From Iris pallida (lineage: Eukaryota; Streptophyta; Magnoliopsida; Asparagales; Iridaceae): 64,000 nucleotides of DNA. The notes beneath the pieces were generated by a model. That model was not told the DNA's origin. It saw only the letters and a list, made by a program, of their open reading frames with translations, and made no database searches. Positions 47,218-58,999 of the stretch are shown here, piece by piece (positions within the stretch are counted from its first letter, which is position 1; every line of letters begins with the position of its first letter). The DNA lies in NCBI GenBank assembly GCA_029216955.1, contig JANAVB010010791.1, positions 5,908,838 through 5,972,837 of the forward strand, in the 5' to 3' direction. Both the position numbers and the translations under genes were made by a program.

Positions 47218-48038
47218 GATAATGAAGATGACTAGCATGGTGGGTAAACTAATTCGAACTAATATTCCCACTGCTAGGAGGCAGCGGTTGTCATATGCAA
47301 GAGTATTCGTTGAGATCATGGCGACAGAGGCTCTCCCACATAAAATTGATATGATCCTGCCAAGCGGTGAATGGTTGGAGCAAGACATTGAATATGAGTG
47401 GGTTCCACAATCATGTGGGAAATGCCATTGCTTTGGTCATCTGCAGGAGCAATGCTAAGAAGAAACTAAAATACAAGATGGAGGAGAAAGCGCAGTGGCA
47501 AAAGGATGATTACAATCAGGTGGATGAACAAGGGAACGAATAGGCAGAAGATTTTGAAGCAGAGCTTATCATTCCAAATCAGCAACATGAGTCAAATATA
47601 GACATGGCTATGGATAAAGGAACAGGTTATGACATACAGGGGATTAACAAATGCTCATATTCAGTGCTAGGTAAGATACCAGTCTCAAAATTGGCTGGGG
47701 TGTACGAAACGAATCCAACACAGGCGTTGATATTATTTGGACATGATGAAAGTTTAGGTAATACGAAGGAAAAGCAAACGGATCAACATACAGAGGGGGG
47801 AGAAGACACTCAGGTGCTGGGATCATTACCCAAATCAACAAGGAAGACTCACTACTATGCTGACCCAGATACTACTCCGCATGGGAATGCCAATAACCGC
47901 ATCAATAAGGAAGATCAACAGGGGACTGACATAAGTATTACTCGAAAGAACCCCAAATGGGGAATGTTGTTAAAGGGAGGTACTCATGGGTTGTCAACTA
48001 GTAACGGTGAACAAAGGCATGCACATCAGGCTACATAG
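47218..48038 (+). pseudogene. LINE ORF1 carboxyl part
   Basis: The open stretch to 47458 holds the plant L1 ORF1 end: YEWVPQSCGKCHCFGHLQEQC, a C-x2-C-x4-H-x4-C knuckle. After a shift, 47604-48038 is a hydrophilic, low-complexity stretch probably belonging to the ORF1 tail. ORF1 binds element RNA. The 5' part is outside the window. Confidence 0.7.
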
Positions 48039-48100
48039 CCTCTCCCCTAACGTTCTAGGGAGAGTTAGAGACTTCAAAAGGATAATCTACCCCGTCATTA

Positions 48101-49819
48101 ATGATAGTCCTCACATGGAATGTTAGAGTGGCAAACTCCATTGGCAGGTGGAGGAAGACTAAGAATGTTATCCAAAATTATCGATGCACAATTATATCTA
48201 TATTAGAGAGCAAGTTAAAGTCATACGAGATTATAAACAGACGAATACCTCCACAGTGGGCTACTCACCATAATCTTGAGCTTGGTAATATGGCTCGCAT
48301 ATGGATGCTTTGGGACACGCGAGTCTGGACTGGGCATGTAAGATTTTTCTTCGAAAAGTTGATTGTTATTGATTTTACTAATAGGGGAGGATTCCAGGTG
48401 GTGGTTTGTGATATATATGGCCATAATGATAGAAAAAGGAGGTTCGAGCTATGGAAGGACATAATCAAGGTTGCGACCGAAGTAGGAGATCTAAGACCCC
48501 TAGTTCTTTGCGGGGACTTCAATGCTATGCTATCCGCTACGGAGAAAATAGGGGGACGACGAGTTCCAGAGCCGATACTGGCATACTTTCAAAACTGCTT
48601 GCTTGGCTCTAGGCTTATCTAACTCTCGAAGGCGGGACATGTTTGGTCTTGGAGTAACAGCTCTGCCAATAATTGTGTGGTCTGTCAACTCTATAGGGCG
48701 TTGTGTAACAATAAATGGCTGAAAATCTTCTCGTCTAGTCTTGCAGAGGGGCTACATTGTGGCACCAGTGGTCACACACCTATATTGATTCGTATGGTAA
48801 TGGAGCTCCCCCGCGTAGGCATCCATTTCGATATTGCAATTCATGGCCTGGTATAGTAGGTTACCAAGAAGCTTTTGAAAGAGGATGCACTAACCCGATC
48901 AAAGGAAACACTCAGTTATGCCTTGTTCAACGACTCAAATCGATCAAGAAGGAGATTAAAATGTGGAACAGGTATCGTCCGGTCTCCAGTATTTCGGAGA
49001 AGGAGCGGCAGCTGCAAGATATACAACATCAACTGCAAGTGAACCCAACTGATTCCAACCTTGCGGCTGGGGAGCTCGACACTCAAGCTGAAGTCCGATG
49101 CCTCCGCTTTCAAAAGGAAGTCCAATTGCAACAGAGAGCCAAGTGTGGGTGGCTTAAGGATGGTGATCGGTGTTTGAAATTCTTCTATGCTACCATCAAA
49201 TCTCGTCAACACATAAATTCTATCCATTCGCTCATTGATACGGAGGGGAATACAGTCACAGACGATAATATGATTCAAGAGGAGGCAGTTGCATTTTATA
49301 ATTCTTTGTATAATCGGACTGATTATAGAAGCTTCTTCCCAGAAATTGTGTGCAAACGGGTAGTTACATATACAGGAAATGAGGTTCTTAGAAGAGAAGT
49401 CTCATTGGAGGAAATCGAACTGATCATTAAGAAAGCTGATCTCAACCAGGCGCCGGGGTCGGACGGGTTTAATGCCACTTTTTTCAAGAAGCATTGGGAG
49501 TATTTGAAGCACCACGTCTTACTAGTCGTACATAATTTCCTCCAAACGGGTCGCCTAGTGAAAGAGATGAACCACACGTTCCTGATACTAATACCTAAGA
49601 AGGAGGGAGCTACTGTGCTGGGGGATTTCAGGCTAATTGCCTGTTGTAATTACATATACAAAGTTATCACTCACCTAATGTGTGACATGATGCAATCTAT
49701 TTTACAGGAGCTTATATCGGCAAATCAGACTGCCTTTATAAAGGGTCGATCGATTGTCGAGAACTGCCTCCTCACCCATGAGCTAGTACGAAAATTCAAC
49801 AAAGCCGGATACAGGAAAG
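48101..49819 (+). pseudogene. LINE ORF2: endonuclease and partial RT
   Basis: 48101-48622 is an exonuclease-endonuclease-phosphatase-type nuclease: LTWNVRVANSIGR, ILESKLKSYE (usual Glu kept) and CGDFNAML. After a break, 48757-49819 has the linker and RT start: LNQAPGSDGFNATFFKKHW, FLILIPKKEGA, FRLIACCNYIYKVI and QTAFIKGRSI. The RT stops before its catalytic YxDD because the SIRE LTR begins at 49820. Confidence 0.85.
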
Positions 49820-51104
49820 TGTAGAACCCTTGGGGGTGAATAGGGTAATAAAATAATTACAAACAATTAAAAGCAATTTAAAGGATAATAAATTAGAGTG
49901 AGATTCAAACACTCGATGTATCCTGGTATCCTCCCAAGGGGCACTCCAGTCCCGAACTCTCTTCGACTTTAATCCACTATTTGAGTAAGTAGTTACACAC
50001 GAGTTTGGATCCGAATAACTCGTCAACTTCAACACGAGTTTGGATCCGAAGAGCTCGTCAACTTCTTATACACGAGTTTTCCTTCGATGGCTCGTCAACT
50101 TCTTACACACGAGTTTTCCTCCAAAGGCTCGTCAACTTCAATAAGAAAAAAGAAGGCTTTTGATCTTCTAAAATACTTTGAAGATCGAAGGTTACAACTC
50201 TTGAATACTCTAGCACTTTTGGTTGGATGACAAATTAAAGCTTTAGATAGAGTAGTAATGGTGAGGCTCTTGGTAGTTGAGAAAATTTAAGGCTCAAGTG
50301 GATAGTCTTGAAGTGAAGACACAAACACCTTAAATAGAACACCAAGAGAGCTAGTCATTTAATGCTCCACACATATAGCGGACGAAATTCCGTCGGTATA
50401 GACCAGAATTCCGTCGGTGTACCATTTTGAACAGTATCGGTAATAAATCTAGCCGTTGGAGGATTTAATGCTAAGTTCTGTCCATTCAAAAAAAAAAGTA
50501 GACAAAATTCTGGCAGTCCCGATCAGTGTACCATCGGTGTACCGATTATCTTCATAGAAACTTTTTTGTATTTTGATATCGATGTACCGTCGGTATAAAT
50601 CGGTATGCCGTCAGTATACCGATTATCTTCACAGAACTAATTCTGTGCTTAGATATCGGTGTACCGTCGGTATGATACGATTTTTCGCCGGTATTTCGAT
50701 TATCTTGACAGAATATTTTTTGTGTAATAAATCGGTATACCATCGGTACCTATCGGTATACTATCGGTATTCCGTTATCATAAGACAAGTGATTTTCGAA
50801 AGATATTTTGTAAGAACTTTTGGTTCGTCATCCACCTTAAGCATTTTATAGTTTGTCCTAGACCTTTTACAGACTCTAGGACCTTGAATCTTTGAGTGCA
50901 GGCATTGAATATGCTGGTGGATTCTCTTCAGTCTTGCTTTAAGTCAATCCGTAAGTCTTCTGTGCGGCTTAATGAGTAGCTATGATTTTATTGATCTTTT
51001 TGTAGCAGCCTTTGGGAAGCTTGACGGTGTATCTATTTGCTGAAAAGATAGAGAAACTAAAACACGAAGATACAGTTAATGTTATCAAAATCAATGTGCC
51101 AACA
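49820..51104 (-). repeat. 3' LTR of the SIRE-like element
   Basis: 1285 bp; plus strand TGTAGAACCC...GTGCCAACA. It contains four 35-38-base tandem units (49997-50140, ACACGAGTTT...CGTCAACTTC) and a cluster of CCGTCGGTAT/TACCGATT words (50390-50780). Confidence 0.8.
49997..50140. repeat. 35-38-bp tandem repeats in the SIRE LTR
   Basis: Four imperfect units, each starting ACACGAGTTT and ending CTCGTCAACTTC, at 49997, 50032, 50070 and 50107. Confidence 0.85.
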
Positions 51105-51118
51105 ATCTCTCCCATTTT
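51105..51118 (-). other. Polypurine tract of the SIRE-like element
   Basis: The minus strand reads AAAATGGGAGAGAT directly before the LTR start, a purine-rich tract suited to prime plus-strand DNA synthesis. Confidence 0.7.
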
Positions 51119-51499
51119 GATAATTGACAAAAAGAAGGTAGTATCGTGTTTTAGAGAGTATCTCCCCTGTAGCAAGACTACTCCCCCTCAACACGTTTTC
51201 TCTCCCTTTGTAACTTAATCAAAGATGGAGGAACTCGTAATAGATAATTGAAAAAGGGAACACATTATAACAATAGGATATACAAAGCCATGCATATATT
51301 AGATAGAAAGATGGAGAGTACATGGTTGTTTAAGACTGATACTGGACTGAGAATAAGACAAGTATCCCTATTAGGAGTACTCAAAACAACACTAAGAAAT
51401 ATCATGAAACAAAAGGTCCCCGAAGGACCGTACAGGACAATAATCAACCAAACAAAGACAGACATTGGTCCCCGAATAAAGTCAAAAGACGGACTAAGA

Positions 51500-52643
51500 C
51501 ACCTAACACCACTCCTTATTAGACCATCACCAAAAGAGACCGAAGTTTACTGATCTGCTGGATCATCACCATCATCACCCGGGTTCCCCTGGAAAGCCCA
51601 AAAAGGGTCAATGCCATCGGGATACATAAATCCGTAGGCATTAGGTTCAGAGAACCGTGAGGCCTGAAAGTTACGATCCTGAAGGTCGAAATCAAGAAAA
51701 GCATTACGGCCCTGAAGAGTAGCGCATGTAAAAATAATGCTGAGTGAGAGGCATATAATGGCCTGAGGAAGAAGGGTCAGAAGGAGCATCAACAGCAGTC
51801 TGAGAACTGGATGGACAGGATGAGCGAGATGATTGGCCGGTAGTGGAGTAGCACGACATAGCCAAGTAGGAAAGAACACCATCCATGTGGCAAAGGCTGA
51901 GGTCTATACCTTTGGCTTCCAGGATTAGAGTGATGAACATGCCAAAATTTAGGGTACGCTTTCCCGTAGAGTGAATAAAGGAAAAGGCGTTCAATAGTAT
52001 TTTTACGAAGGACCGGTCTTCTTAGCATAGAGATAATACATGCAAACAAGGGTGTCGCATGTGATAGCATCATAGTTGTCGGACTTGGGAGTCAAGGAGT
52101 AGCAGATGATATAATACAGTTCGTAGTAAAATGGCTCCAGTTTCTTAGAAAGTGTTGGAATAGGAGGAGTGTCATTCCCTTTGCCAATAATGCCACCGAA
52201 TTCCTCAAAAGATACATTAGAGGTAGGATTAAGATCAGCGAGAGCAGGAAGAGTATCCCCTCGATTAGGAAGGTCAAGAATCTCAGCAATATCGCGGACG
52301 ATGAGATGGAAGCTGCGATCGTTGACGAGAGTTTCGATCGCATTATTGGCCAGGTCGGGGACGAGGTTACAGTAGAAGAGGCGAACAACAACAGGATACA
52401 CTGGAACTTGACGGCTGAGAAGTTTTGATATTCTCGCAAACTGGAACAGCGACAGATGACCGGAGAAGATATTCCAGTGATTGGTATTTCTTCGAACACA
52501 GCGTTGTGTTCAAAGGATTGGAACCAAGCATCGGCAGTAATACTGGATTTGAAGATTTTGCGGTCGTAGGTGCCATTCGAAAGGGGTACATGCATAAAGG
52601 GATTATAAGATGAGGAAGAACGAGGTCGTTTGGTATGGGCCAT
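51500..52643 (-). pseudogene. Extra frame downstream of copia pol (env-like position)
   Basis: Starts at ATG 52643 (MAHTKRPRSSSSYNPF), then shifts frame near 52400-52470 into LVRLFYCNL-like sequence (here VVRLFYCNLVPDL) and VRDIAEILDLPNRG, and shifts again near 52003. The middle resembles the plant transposon-protein family in which a conserved RxFYANL motif precedes a short LPNRG-type motif. It occupies the place where SIRE elements carry an env-like gene. No signal peptide or clear membrane segment is seen. Which family it belongs to is uncertain. Confidence 0.5.
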
Positions 52644-53184
52644 GGTAAAAACAAGGGTTTTAAGTGGGAGAGAATAGAAGAGGAAAGAGTTGTATATGTG
52701 TGGAAAGAAGTAGAGGGAAGAGAAAGATAGATAAAGAGGTGAAGAGGTGTATACATTGGAAAGAGGAAGAGATGGAAGAGAATTAAAGAGAGGAGTTTGG
52801 AATTTGGTGATGAATACATTAATGGAGAGGGTTTAATAGAGGATTTGATGTGTGAAGGGATGTGATTGGATGTAAGGTTGGTGAAAGAATGGAATGTAAT
52901 AAATGAAGGGGATATGAAAAGATGGGAGAGAATTAATGAAGAGGATTTGAAATGATAGAAAATAAAATAAAGTAGAGATGGTTGGGCCCACTGAATGACA
53001 ACGGAGGCTGTTTAATGAGATCGTCGAAAATGGTACGCCGTCGAAAATTCAGAGCGTTCCGTCGGTATACCGATTTTGTAGACAGAACTAATCTTTGAAC
53101 ATATTTTGGTATGCCAACAGTATTCTGCAGAGTTTCGTCGGTGTTTCGATTGACAGATATACTAAGAGGCAAGGTCAAGAATGC

Positions 53185-53878
53185 CTAATTCTTGGCAAAG
53201 AAAAACAAAGCGATCCTCGATAGATGCTTTGTGAAGATATCTGCCATTTGATAAGTAGTATCAATAAACTCAGGATGAATGTCACCCTTTTGTTGACGGT
53301 CATGAAGAAAATGGTGTCTAATCTCAATGTGCTTGGTACGTGAGTGACAAATTGGATTTTTCGTGAGATTGATAGAACTAGTGTTGTCACATTTAATGCA
53401 GATACTAGTTGAAGAGATGCCATAGTCTACACGTGTTTGTGTCATCCAAAGAATTTGTGCACAACAACATCCAGCCGCAATGTATTCAGCTTCAGTGGTG
53501 GAAAGAGCAACATAGTTTTGTTTCTTACTAAACCAAGATACCAAAGATTTTCCAAGGAATTGACATGTGCCGCTAGTACTTTTTTGGTCAATCTTGCATC
53601 CGGCAAAATCCGCAACCAAGTAGCCTACAAGCTCAAAAGATGGAGATTTTGGATACCAAAGTCCCATGTTTATGGTGCCTTTGAGATACTAAAAAATGCG
53701 CTTAATGGCACATAAGTGTGATTCTTTGGAATTTGCTTGGTATCGTGTATAAAGACAAACACTAAACATAATATCAGGACGACTAACAGTTAAGTAGAGT
53801 AAGCTACCAATCATAACTCGATACTTAGGAATGTCAACGAGAATACCATTCTTATCGTGATCAAGCTTTGTCGTTGTA
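53185..53878 (-). pseudogene. Copia pol end: RT tail and RNase H
   Basis: Reading from 53878 leftwards: the last RT part (KLDHDKNGILVDIPKYR, LLYLTVSRPDIMFSV), then after a small frame break near 53670 the Ty1/copia RNase H. This has DFAGCKIDQKSTSGTCQFLG, ALSTTEAEYIAAG and TKHIEIRHHFLHD, ending MADIFTKHL. The motifs are SIRE/Maximus-like. The upstream pol is missing. Confidence 0.85.
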
Positions 53879-54500
53879 GCCAGTTCCGAAGACGGTAGTA
53901 GAAGTGCGTAGTTTCTTGGGATTGGCAGGTTACTACCGGAGGTTCGTGGCAGACTTTGCTAGGATTTCGGCACCCTTGACGCATTTGACGCATAAGGATG
54001 TAGAGTTTGTTTGGTCAGCAGAGTGTCAGACATCGTTTGAAGAGTTGAAGAAGAGATTAATCTCAGTCCCGATCTTGACCCTTCCAGTAGGATCGGGAGG
54101 GTTTACAGTATATTGTGACGCATTCGGGAAGGGACTTGGATGTGTATTAATGCAACATGGTAAGGTGATAACATATGCATCTCGACAGCTTCGAGATCAT
54201 GAGAAGAATTATCCGACTCACAACCTGGAATTAGCAGCAGTAGTGTTTTCGCTTAAGTTATGGAGGCACTACTTATATGGGGATCGGGTGAAGATTTACA
54301 CTGATCATAAGAGCTTAAAGTATGTATTTACCCAGAGGGACCTGAACATGAGACAGAGGAGATGGTTGGAACTATTGAAGGACTTTGATGTGAATCTTCA
54401 GTATCATCCAGGCAAGGCAAATGTGGTAGCAGATGCCTTGAACAGGAGAGGTGGTGCATTTATTCTAACCACACAGAGGCATATTTTGGAAGATCTTTAG
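53879..54500 (+). pseudogene. Chromovirus A RT end and RNase H
   Basis: Begins mid-protein with [15 protein letters not shown], then the Ty3-type RNase [49 protein letters not shown] and VVADALNRR. All four acidic landmarks are visible. The frame ends at TAG about 54500 near the expected RNase H end. Confidence 0.85.
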
Positions 54501-54823
54501 AAAATGGGAATTGAAGAGATCTTGCCGCAAGATGCGAGAGTTATGGCCAGTTTGCAGATCAGTCCACTTTAGTAGATAGGATCAGAGCAGCTCAGACGGA
54601 GGATTCGCGAATCCAGAAGCTTCGATCGGAGTGTGAGTCAGGTGTCAGAAAGGAGCTAGTAATCCATGAGGATGGAACACTTAGGTTCGAAAACCATCTT
54701 TGTGTACCAGGTGGAGGCCTTCGACATAAAGTTATGTCAGAAGCTCATAGTTCTTCTTATTCCATTCATCCCGGAGGCACAAAGATGTACCAGGATACGA
54801 AGCAGTACTTTTGGTAGAATGGC

Positions 54824-55513
54824 ATGAAGAGGGAGATAGTGAGATTTGTATCCAGATGTTTGGTATGTCAGCAAGTGATGGCAGAGCAACAGAGACCAGC
54901 AGGATTGTTGCAGCCGCTTTCTATTCCGGATTGGAAGTGGGAGCACATCACGATGGACTTTGTGACCGGTTTACCTAGATCTCCGACCGGTCGAAACGCA
55001 GTTTGGGTAATCGTGGATCGGCTTACGAAGGTTGCGCATTTTCTTCCTTTCAGAGTAGGGCAGTCTACTAAGCAGCTGGCAGAAATATATATGAAGCAGA
55101 TTGTGAGGCAGCATGGTGTTCCAGTCAGCATAGTATCAGATCGAGACACACGGTTCACCTCTCACTTTTGGCGAAGTTTGTATCAAAGTTTGGGTACCAA
55201 GTTGCGGTTCAGCACAGCCTATCATCCGCAGACGGATGGACAATCAGAGAGAACCATTCAGACCTTGGAAGATATGTTACGGGCTTGTACTTTAGACTTC
55301 GATGGAACTTGGAAAGATTATCTATATTTAGTAGAGTTCTCTTACAATAATAGTTATCAGGCAAGTATACAGATGGCACCGTTTGAAGCATTATATGGAA
55401 GGAAGTGCAGGTCCCCTCTGGCATGGGACGATGTGGGAGAACAAAAATTGTTGGGACCAGAGATGATCACGTGGACCGTGGAAACAGTCAAGTTGATCAG
55501 AGAACGACTTTGA
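54824..55513 (+). pseudogene. Chromovirus A integrase core
   Basis: Holds FVSRCLVCQQV (end of the HHCC finger), [25 protein letters not shown] and PQTDGQSERTIQ, so the D, D and E catalytic residues are all kept. The finger's histidines lie upstream beyond a stop. It ends at TGA 55511-55513 inside the integrase tail. Confidence 0.87.
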
Positions 55514-55741
55514 GTCACGCAAGACAGACACCACCACTGGACAGATCAGTATCGAAGGCCTCTAGAGTTTGGTGTCGGTGACCAAGTGTTTCTGTGGATT
55601 TCACCGACTCGGGGTGTCATTAGATTTTAAAACCGAGAAAAGCTTAGTCCGAGATTCGTTGGTCCTTTTAAGATTCTCGCTCGGGTAGGCGATGTTGCTT
55701 ATCGGATTACCCTTCCTCCCTCGCTATCTGGCGTACATGAT

Positions 55742-56023
55742 GTGTTTCATGTATCTCAGTTACGTGGGTATGTCCCGGATCTGAGTCATGTCCTCGACCA
55801 TTCGGAGTTAGTCATTGGTACCGACCTAACTTACAAGGAACAACCCGTGTCTATTTTGGACCGGCAAGAGAAGGTGCTCAAGAACCGGACTATTCGCCTT
55901 GTCCGTGTCGCTTGGGGCTATCACTCTCCGGAAGAGTCAACCTGGGAGCGCGAGGACGAGATTAAATCTCGGTATTCGCACTTGTTCGACTCGAAAGGTA
56001 TGTTTCTCCTCATGCCTTGGTAA
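55742..56023 (+). pseudogene. Chromovirus A chromodomain
   Basis: [17 protein letters not shown], then the chromodomain [20 protein letters not shown] and [18 protein letters not shown]. It uses the same frame as the integrase core (the intervening stretch has stops). Chromodomains of this type guide integration to particular chromatin in Tekay elements. Confidence 0.85.
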
Positions 56024-56332
56024 ATTTTAAAGTGTATGATTAATGACTGCTAATGATAGGTTGATAGCATAGATTGTAATTGCACCTTGCTTGCCCGGAT
56101 ACCTCTATCTTTGTCTTGGCTGAAATTCTAAGGACGAAATTTTTCTAAGGAGGATAGAGATGTCACTTCCCGATCCCGATATACGTATTCTTTCATGAAT
56201 TCTGTATATGGTATCTGTATTTAGCATGTGTATAATTCTATATATTATTTATTAATGGTTGTATGTAGCTTTTAAGCTTATCATTAGTGGAATGGATAGA
56301 GATTAGGGATTAGGGTTTTCTTTAACCAACCC

Positions 56333-56342
56333 CTATTTATAT
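56333..56342 (+). promoter_or_regulatory. Possible TATA box of the Tekay LTR
   Basis: CTATTTATAT about 170 bases into the LTR, followed by a CT-rich tract (CTCTTCCTCACTCTCTC). Motif match only. Confidence 0.45.
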
Positions 56343-56785
56343 TCTCTTCCTCACTCTCTCTTCTCATTCACTCTTCCATTTATTTCCCTCAACCACCACC
56401 CATAGGCAAGTACACCTTGCTCAAAAGTGGAGATTAGCAAATTTTCTATTTTCTTATTTTTCCTTGATATAATTTATCTATAATGTTCTTCTCTTCATTC
56501 TCTACAAGTTTAGTTCTTGAAGTATTTGATTTTAATGGCTAGATTTGTGTAGATCTGAGTTCCTAAAACTAGAGTTTCACGGGTTTACATGATTTTGATC
56601 TATCACACTTGACTATTTTCAAAAACTAATGGTCCTATGTTGTAGGAAATTTGATTCTATGCAATTTTGACCTTTGGAAAGTTAGATTTTGACTTATTTG
56701 GAGGAAGTTATGGCCGAAATAATATTTGGGCATCTCCGAGGTTCGCCTGTGCTGGCTCTGGCAGGGGTGATGAACAGTCCCCTGC

Positions 56786-57375
56786 GGCCGCATGAGCATT
56801 TGGGCCGCATAAGCAATAGCAGCCGCATGGCATTTTCAGCCGTATGAGCCTTTTGTGCCGCATGGCATTTCCAGCCGCATAAGCTTTCATGCCACATGGC
56901 ATTCCCGGCCGTATGAGCATTTGAGCTGCATAAGCAATAGCAGCCGCATAAGCAATAGCAGCCGTATAAGCAACGGCAGCCGCATGAGCATTTGAGCCAC
57001 ATAAGCTTTTTCAGCCGCATGGCGCTGGGCAATTTCAGCCGCATAAAGTTCATTCCGGACCGCATGACCCGCATTGGCTGAGCCGCATGAGACTCAGTCT
57101 TTCCTGGCCGCATAAGGCTCAGTGATTCTCCAGTCACATAGGACTTAGCTTCCTGAGCCGCATGCCCCCTTTCCTTCTGGCCGTATATGCATGATTTTTC
57201 TCCAACCGCATGCGCCTCTTTCCCACTGCCGCATATGCATGATTTTCTCCAGCTGCATGAGCATCTCCTTTCCTTGCTGCATAGGCCTTAGCCGCAGGAT
57301 TATTGTCGCATATGCTTGTTGGTTCCTGGCCGCATAAGACTCCAAATTCCAGCCGCATGAGCCTCGGTCGCATGT
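56786..57375. repeat. GCCGCAT-based degenerate repeat array
   Basis: Dozens of GCCGCAT(A/G)-containing units with irregular spacing of roughly 15-30 bases. Minus-strand translations give Cys-, Met- and Ala-rich nonsense and are not taken as genes. Confidence 0.85.
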
Positions 57376-58826
57376 TCTTTTATGTCTTAGTCCTCATTTC
57401 TGAGCTGACTACCTATGTGATGGCTGGATAACCCTATGTGTGTACTGAGGTGCAATCTATGTGAGTACCGAGGTGCAATCCTAAGCGCTAAGTGTTCCTA
57501 CGTGATACCTGCCAGTACTCTCAAGTGTCCAGCATTTACATAGCAAATAGTCGGTAGCAATGACGTGGTATGTGATGATGTGTTGCATTATACCGAGAAG
57601 GGAGAACATACGTATGACTCCTTGAGCCAGAACAGATCCCTTCTTGGGGTACTCGTACGATGTACGACATCTAGAGGAGTGAACATGTGACCACGACATG
57701 TGAACTCTGAGGATAACCTAGGGATTAACTAGGCAACTAACTGGATAGATGCATTGGGTGGGAAGAATCCCGAGATCGTGCCATACTAGCCACCCCAGGT
57801 CCAGTCCTGACGTGTCGGGTTGGCCGCCACGGATATGGTTTCATTCGCCTATAGCGGATAGCTATATCCGACTCCTACGAGCTATGTGTTAAATGTTTTA
57901 GAACGGTATCCCTCCGGAGGACTGGTGCATAATTAAAGTGTTATATGTCTTATGGCTTGGCTAGCCCTGCTGGGTTGACACGATCTGAGGATTCCTTTTA
58001 ATCAGGATCGCGGGGATAACTCCGCCAAATCTAGAAAGCCACATGAATGAATGGCCGCTTGAAAAACGACTTGACTGTGCTTGAGCCTTCCGTTAGTAGC
58101 CGAGGGACATGGACTGTCATGGTGCGTGGTCCAACCCATGTCCTTGTTTGGTTGTTGGGTTGGTTTAACGTGCCAGGACAGGTTGTGGACCGAGGTTACG
58201 ACCGGATGCTTATTATTATTATTATTAATTCGTGCTTGGGTTTTATCTTACTCTTTTGTGCTCCCTTGTGGTACTTGCTATTTGGGGCTGACCCCGCTGG
58301 TTTCGTTTGGCCAGATCGCGTAGCAGAGCCTGAGGATCCGACTTTCTTCCCTGACGTCAATGGTGCTTACTAGAAGCATGGCTGGCAGGGACTCGAGTGG
58401 GTTTCTTCTCCACCACTCTAATATCTTTACTTATGTCCTGGCGTTTAGCCACCGGTACCTGTTTAGCCGGCAAATCTGGATATTTTGTCCTCGCATAATT
58501 TGTAATTAAATCAGACTGCAGCTGAGTACAATTATGTAACTTTGACTCTCTGGGCTAACTAACTTATAAAGCTAGATCCCCATGACCATTTTGATGAAGC
58601 GTTAGGGACGCCTTACTGCTTTATCTCATATGTTCATTAATTGATGTTTTCTTGCTTGAATGATTGAGACATAGATGTTTTATGTGACCATAGGAGACTT
58701 GAATGTAGCATACACCCCCTTGTCTCTTGACAGCCACGATCGCCGTATGACGTTTGTATACCTCATATGGAGTAGCTGGCCTAGTCCGTCTCTGTATTTC
58801 AGTACTGGGCCATGACAAGGTTTTAT

Positions 58827-58844
58827 TGGTGGCCCATGCAGGTC
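58827..58844 (+). other. Candidate primer binding site of chromovirus B
   Basis: TGGTGGCCCATGCAGGTC, 9 bases after the LTR, identical to 27301-27318 in the LARD-like element. The expected Tekay site (TGGTATCAGAGC) is not found near the LTR. Confidence 0.6.
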
Positions 58845-58999
58845 TGATTTTCAGACTTGTGGGGTGTAACTATTATAGGAGTCTCAATCAAACTCGTTCC
58901 CTTTGAATCTCTTGCTTCGATTTCTCTTTCCTCACCTTGATTGATAACCTGAATTGCATCCTCGAATCCTCTTCGTCCTGATAATTAATATCATATACC

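Larger units (their letters stand above)
47218..49819 (+). mobile_element. L1-type LINE fragment
   Basis: Plus-strand non-LTR retrotransposon piece from the end of ORF1 through the endonuclease to the first half of RT. It starts where the gag-only element ends and stops where the SIRE LTR begins, so both inserted into it. Frames are broken in several places; no poly(A) tail is present in this part. Confidence 0.85.
49820..53878 (-). mobile_element. SIRE-like Ty1/copia element, 3' part
   Basis: Minus-strand element: 3' LTR (49820-51104), polypurine tract, a long downstream region with an extra frame, and the end of pol (RT tail and RNase H). It is cut at about 53878, where Tekay sequence starts. 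The LTR begins TGTTGGCACATTGATTTTG in element sense after AAAATGGGAGAGAT, the arrangement familiar from SIRE-type elements. Confidence 0.82.
53879..56160 (+). mobile_element. Tekay/Del chromovirus A, 3' part of the internal region
   Basis: Plus-strand internal sequence from the end of RT to the polypurine tract (AAGGAGGATAGAGA, 56147-56160). It is nearly collinear with 61650-63920 of chromovirus B. The 5' side is lost at the junction with the copia element. It shares its 3' LTR (56161-58817) with chromovirus B as that element's 5' LTR. Confidence 0.88.
56161..58817 (+). repeat. Shared Tekay LTR between chromoviruses A and B
   Basis: 2657 bp, TGTCACTTCC...GGGCCATGACA. The left end follows chromovirus A's polypurine tract, and the right end is followed by chromovirus B's primer block. 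The same left end begins again at 63921. It includes a TATTTATA box at 56333-56342, the GCCGCAT array (56786-57375) and a TGTCCTTGTTTGGTTG box (58139). No gene is seen. Confidence 0.85.

Noticed and set aside
49997..50140. Possible CRISPR-like array
   Set aside because: Four imperfect units with no constant repeat and variable spacer; a plant LTR tandem repeat.
56694..57373. Minus-strand Cys- and Met-rich frames
   Set aside because: They follow the GCCGCAT repeat and show no domain or conservation.
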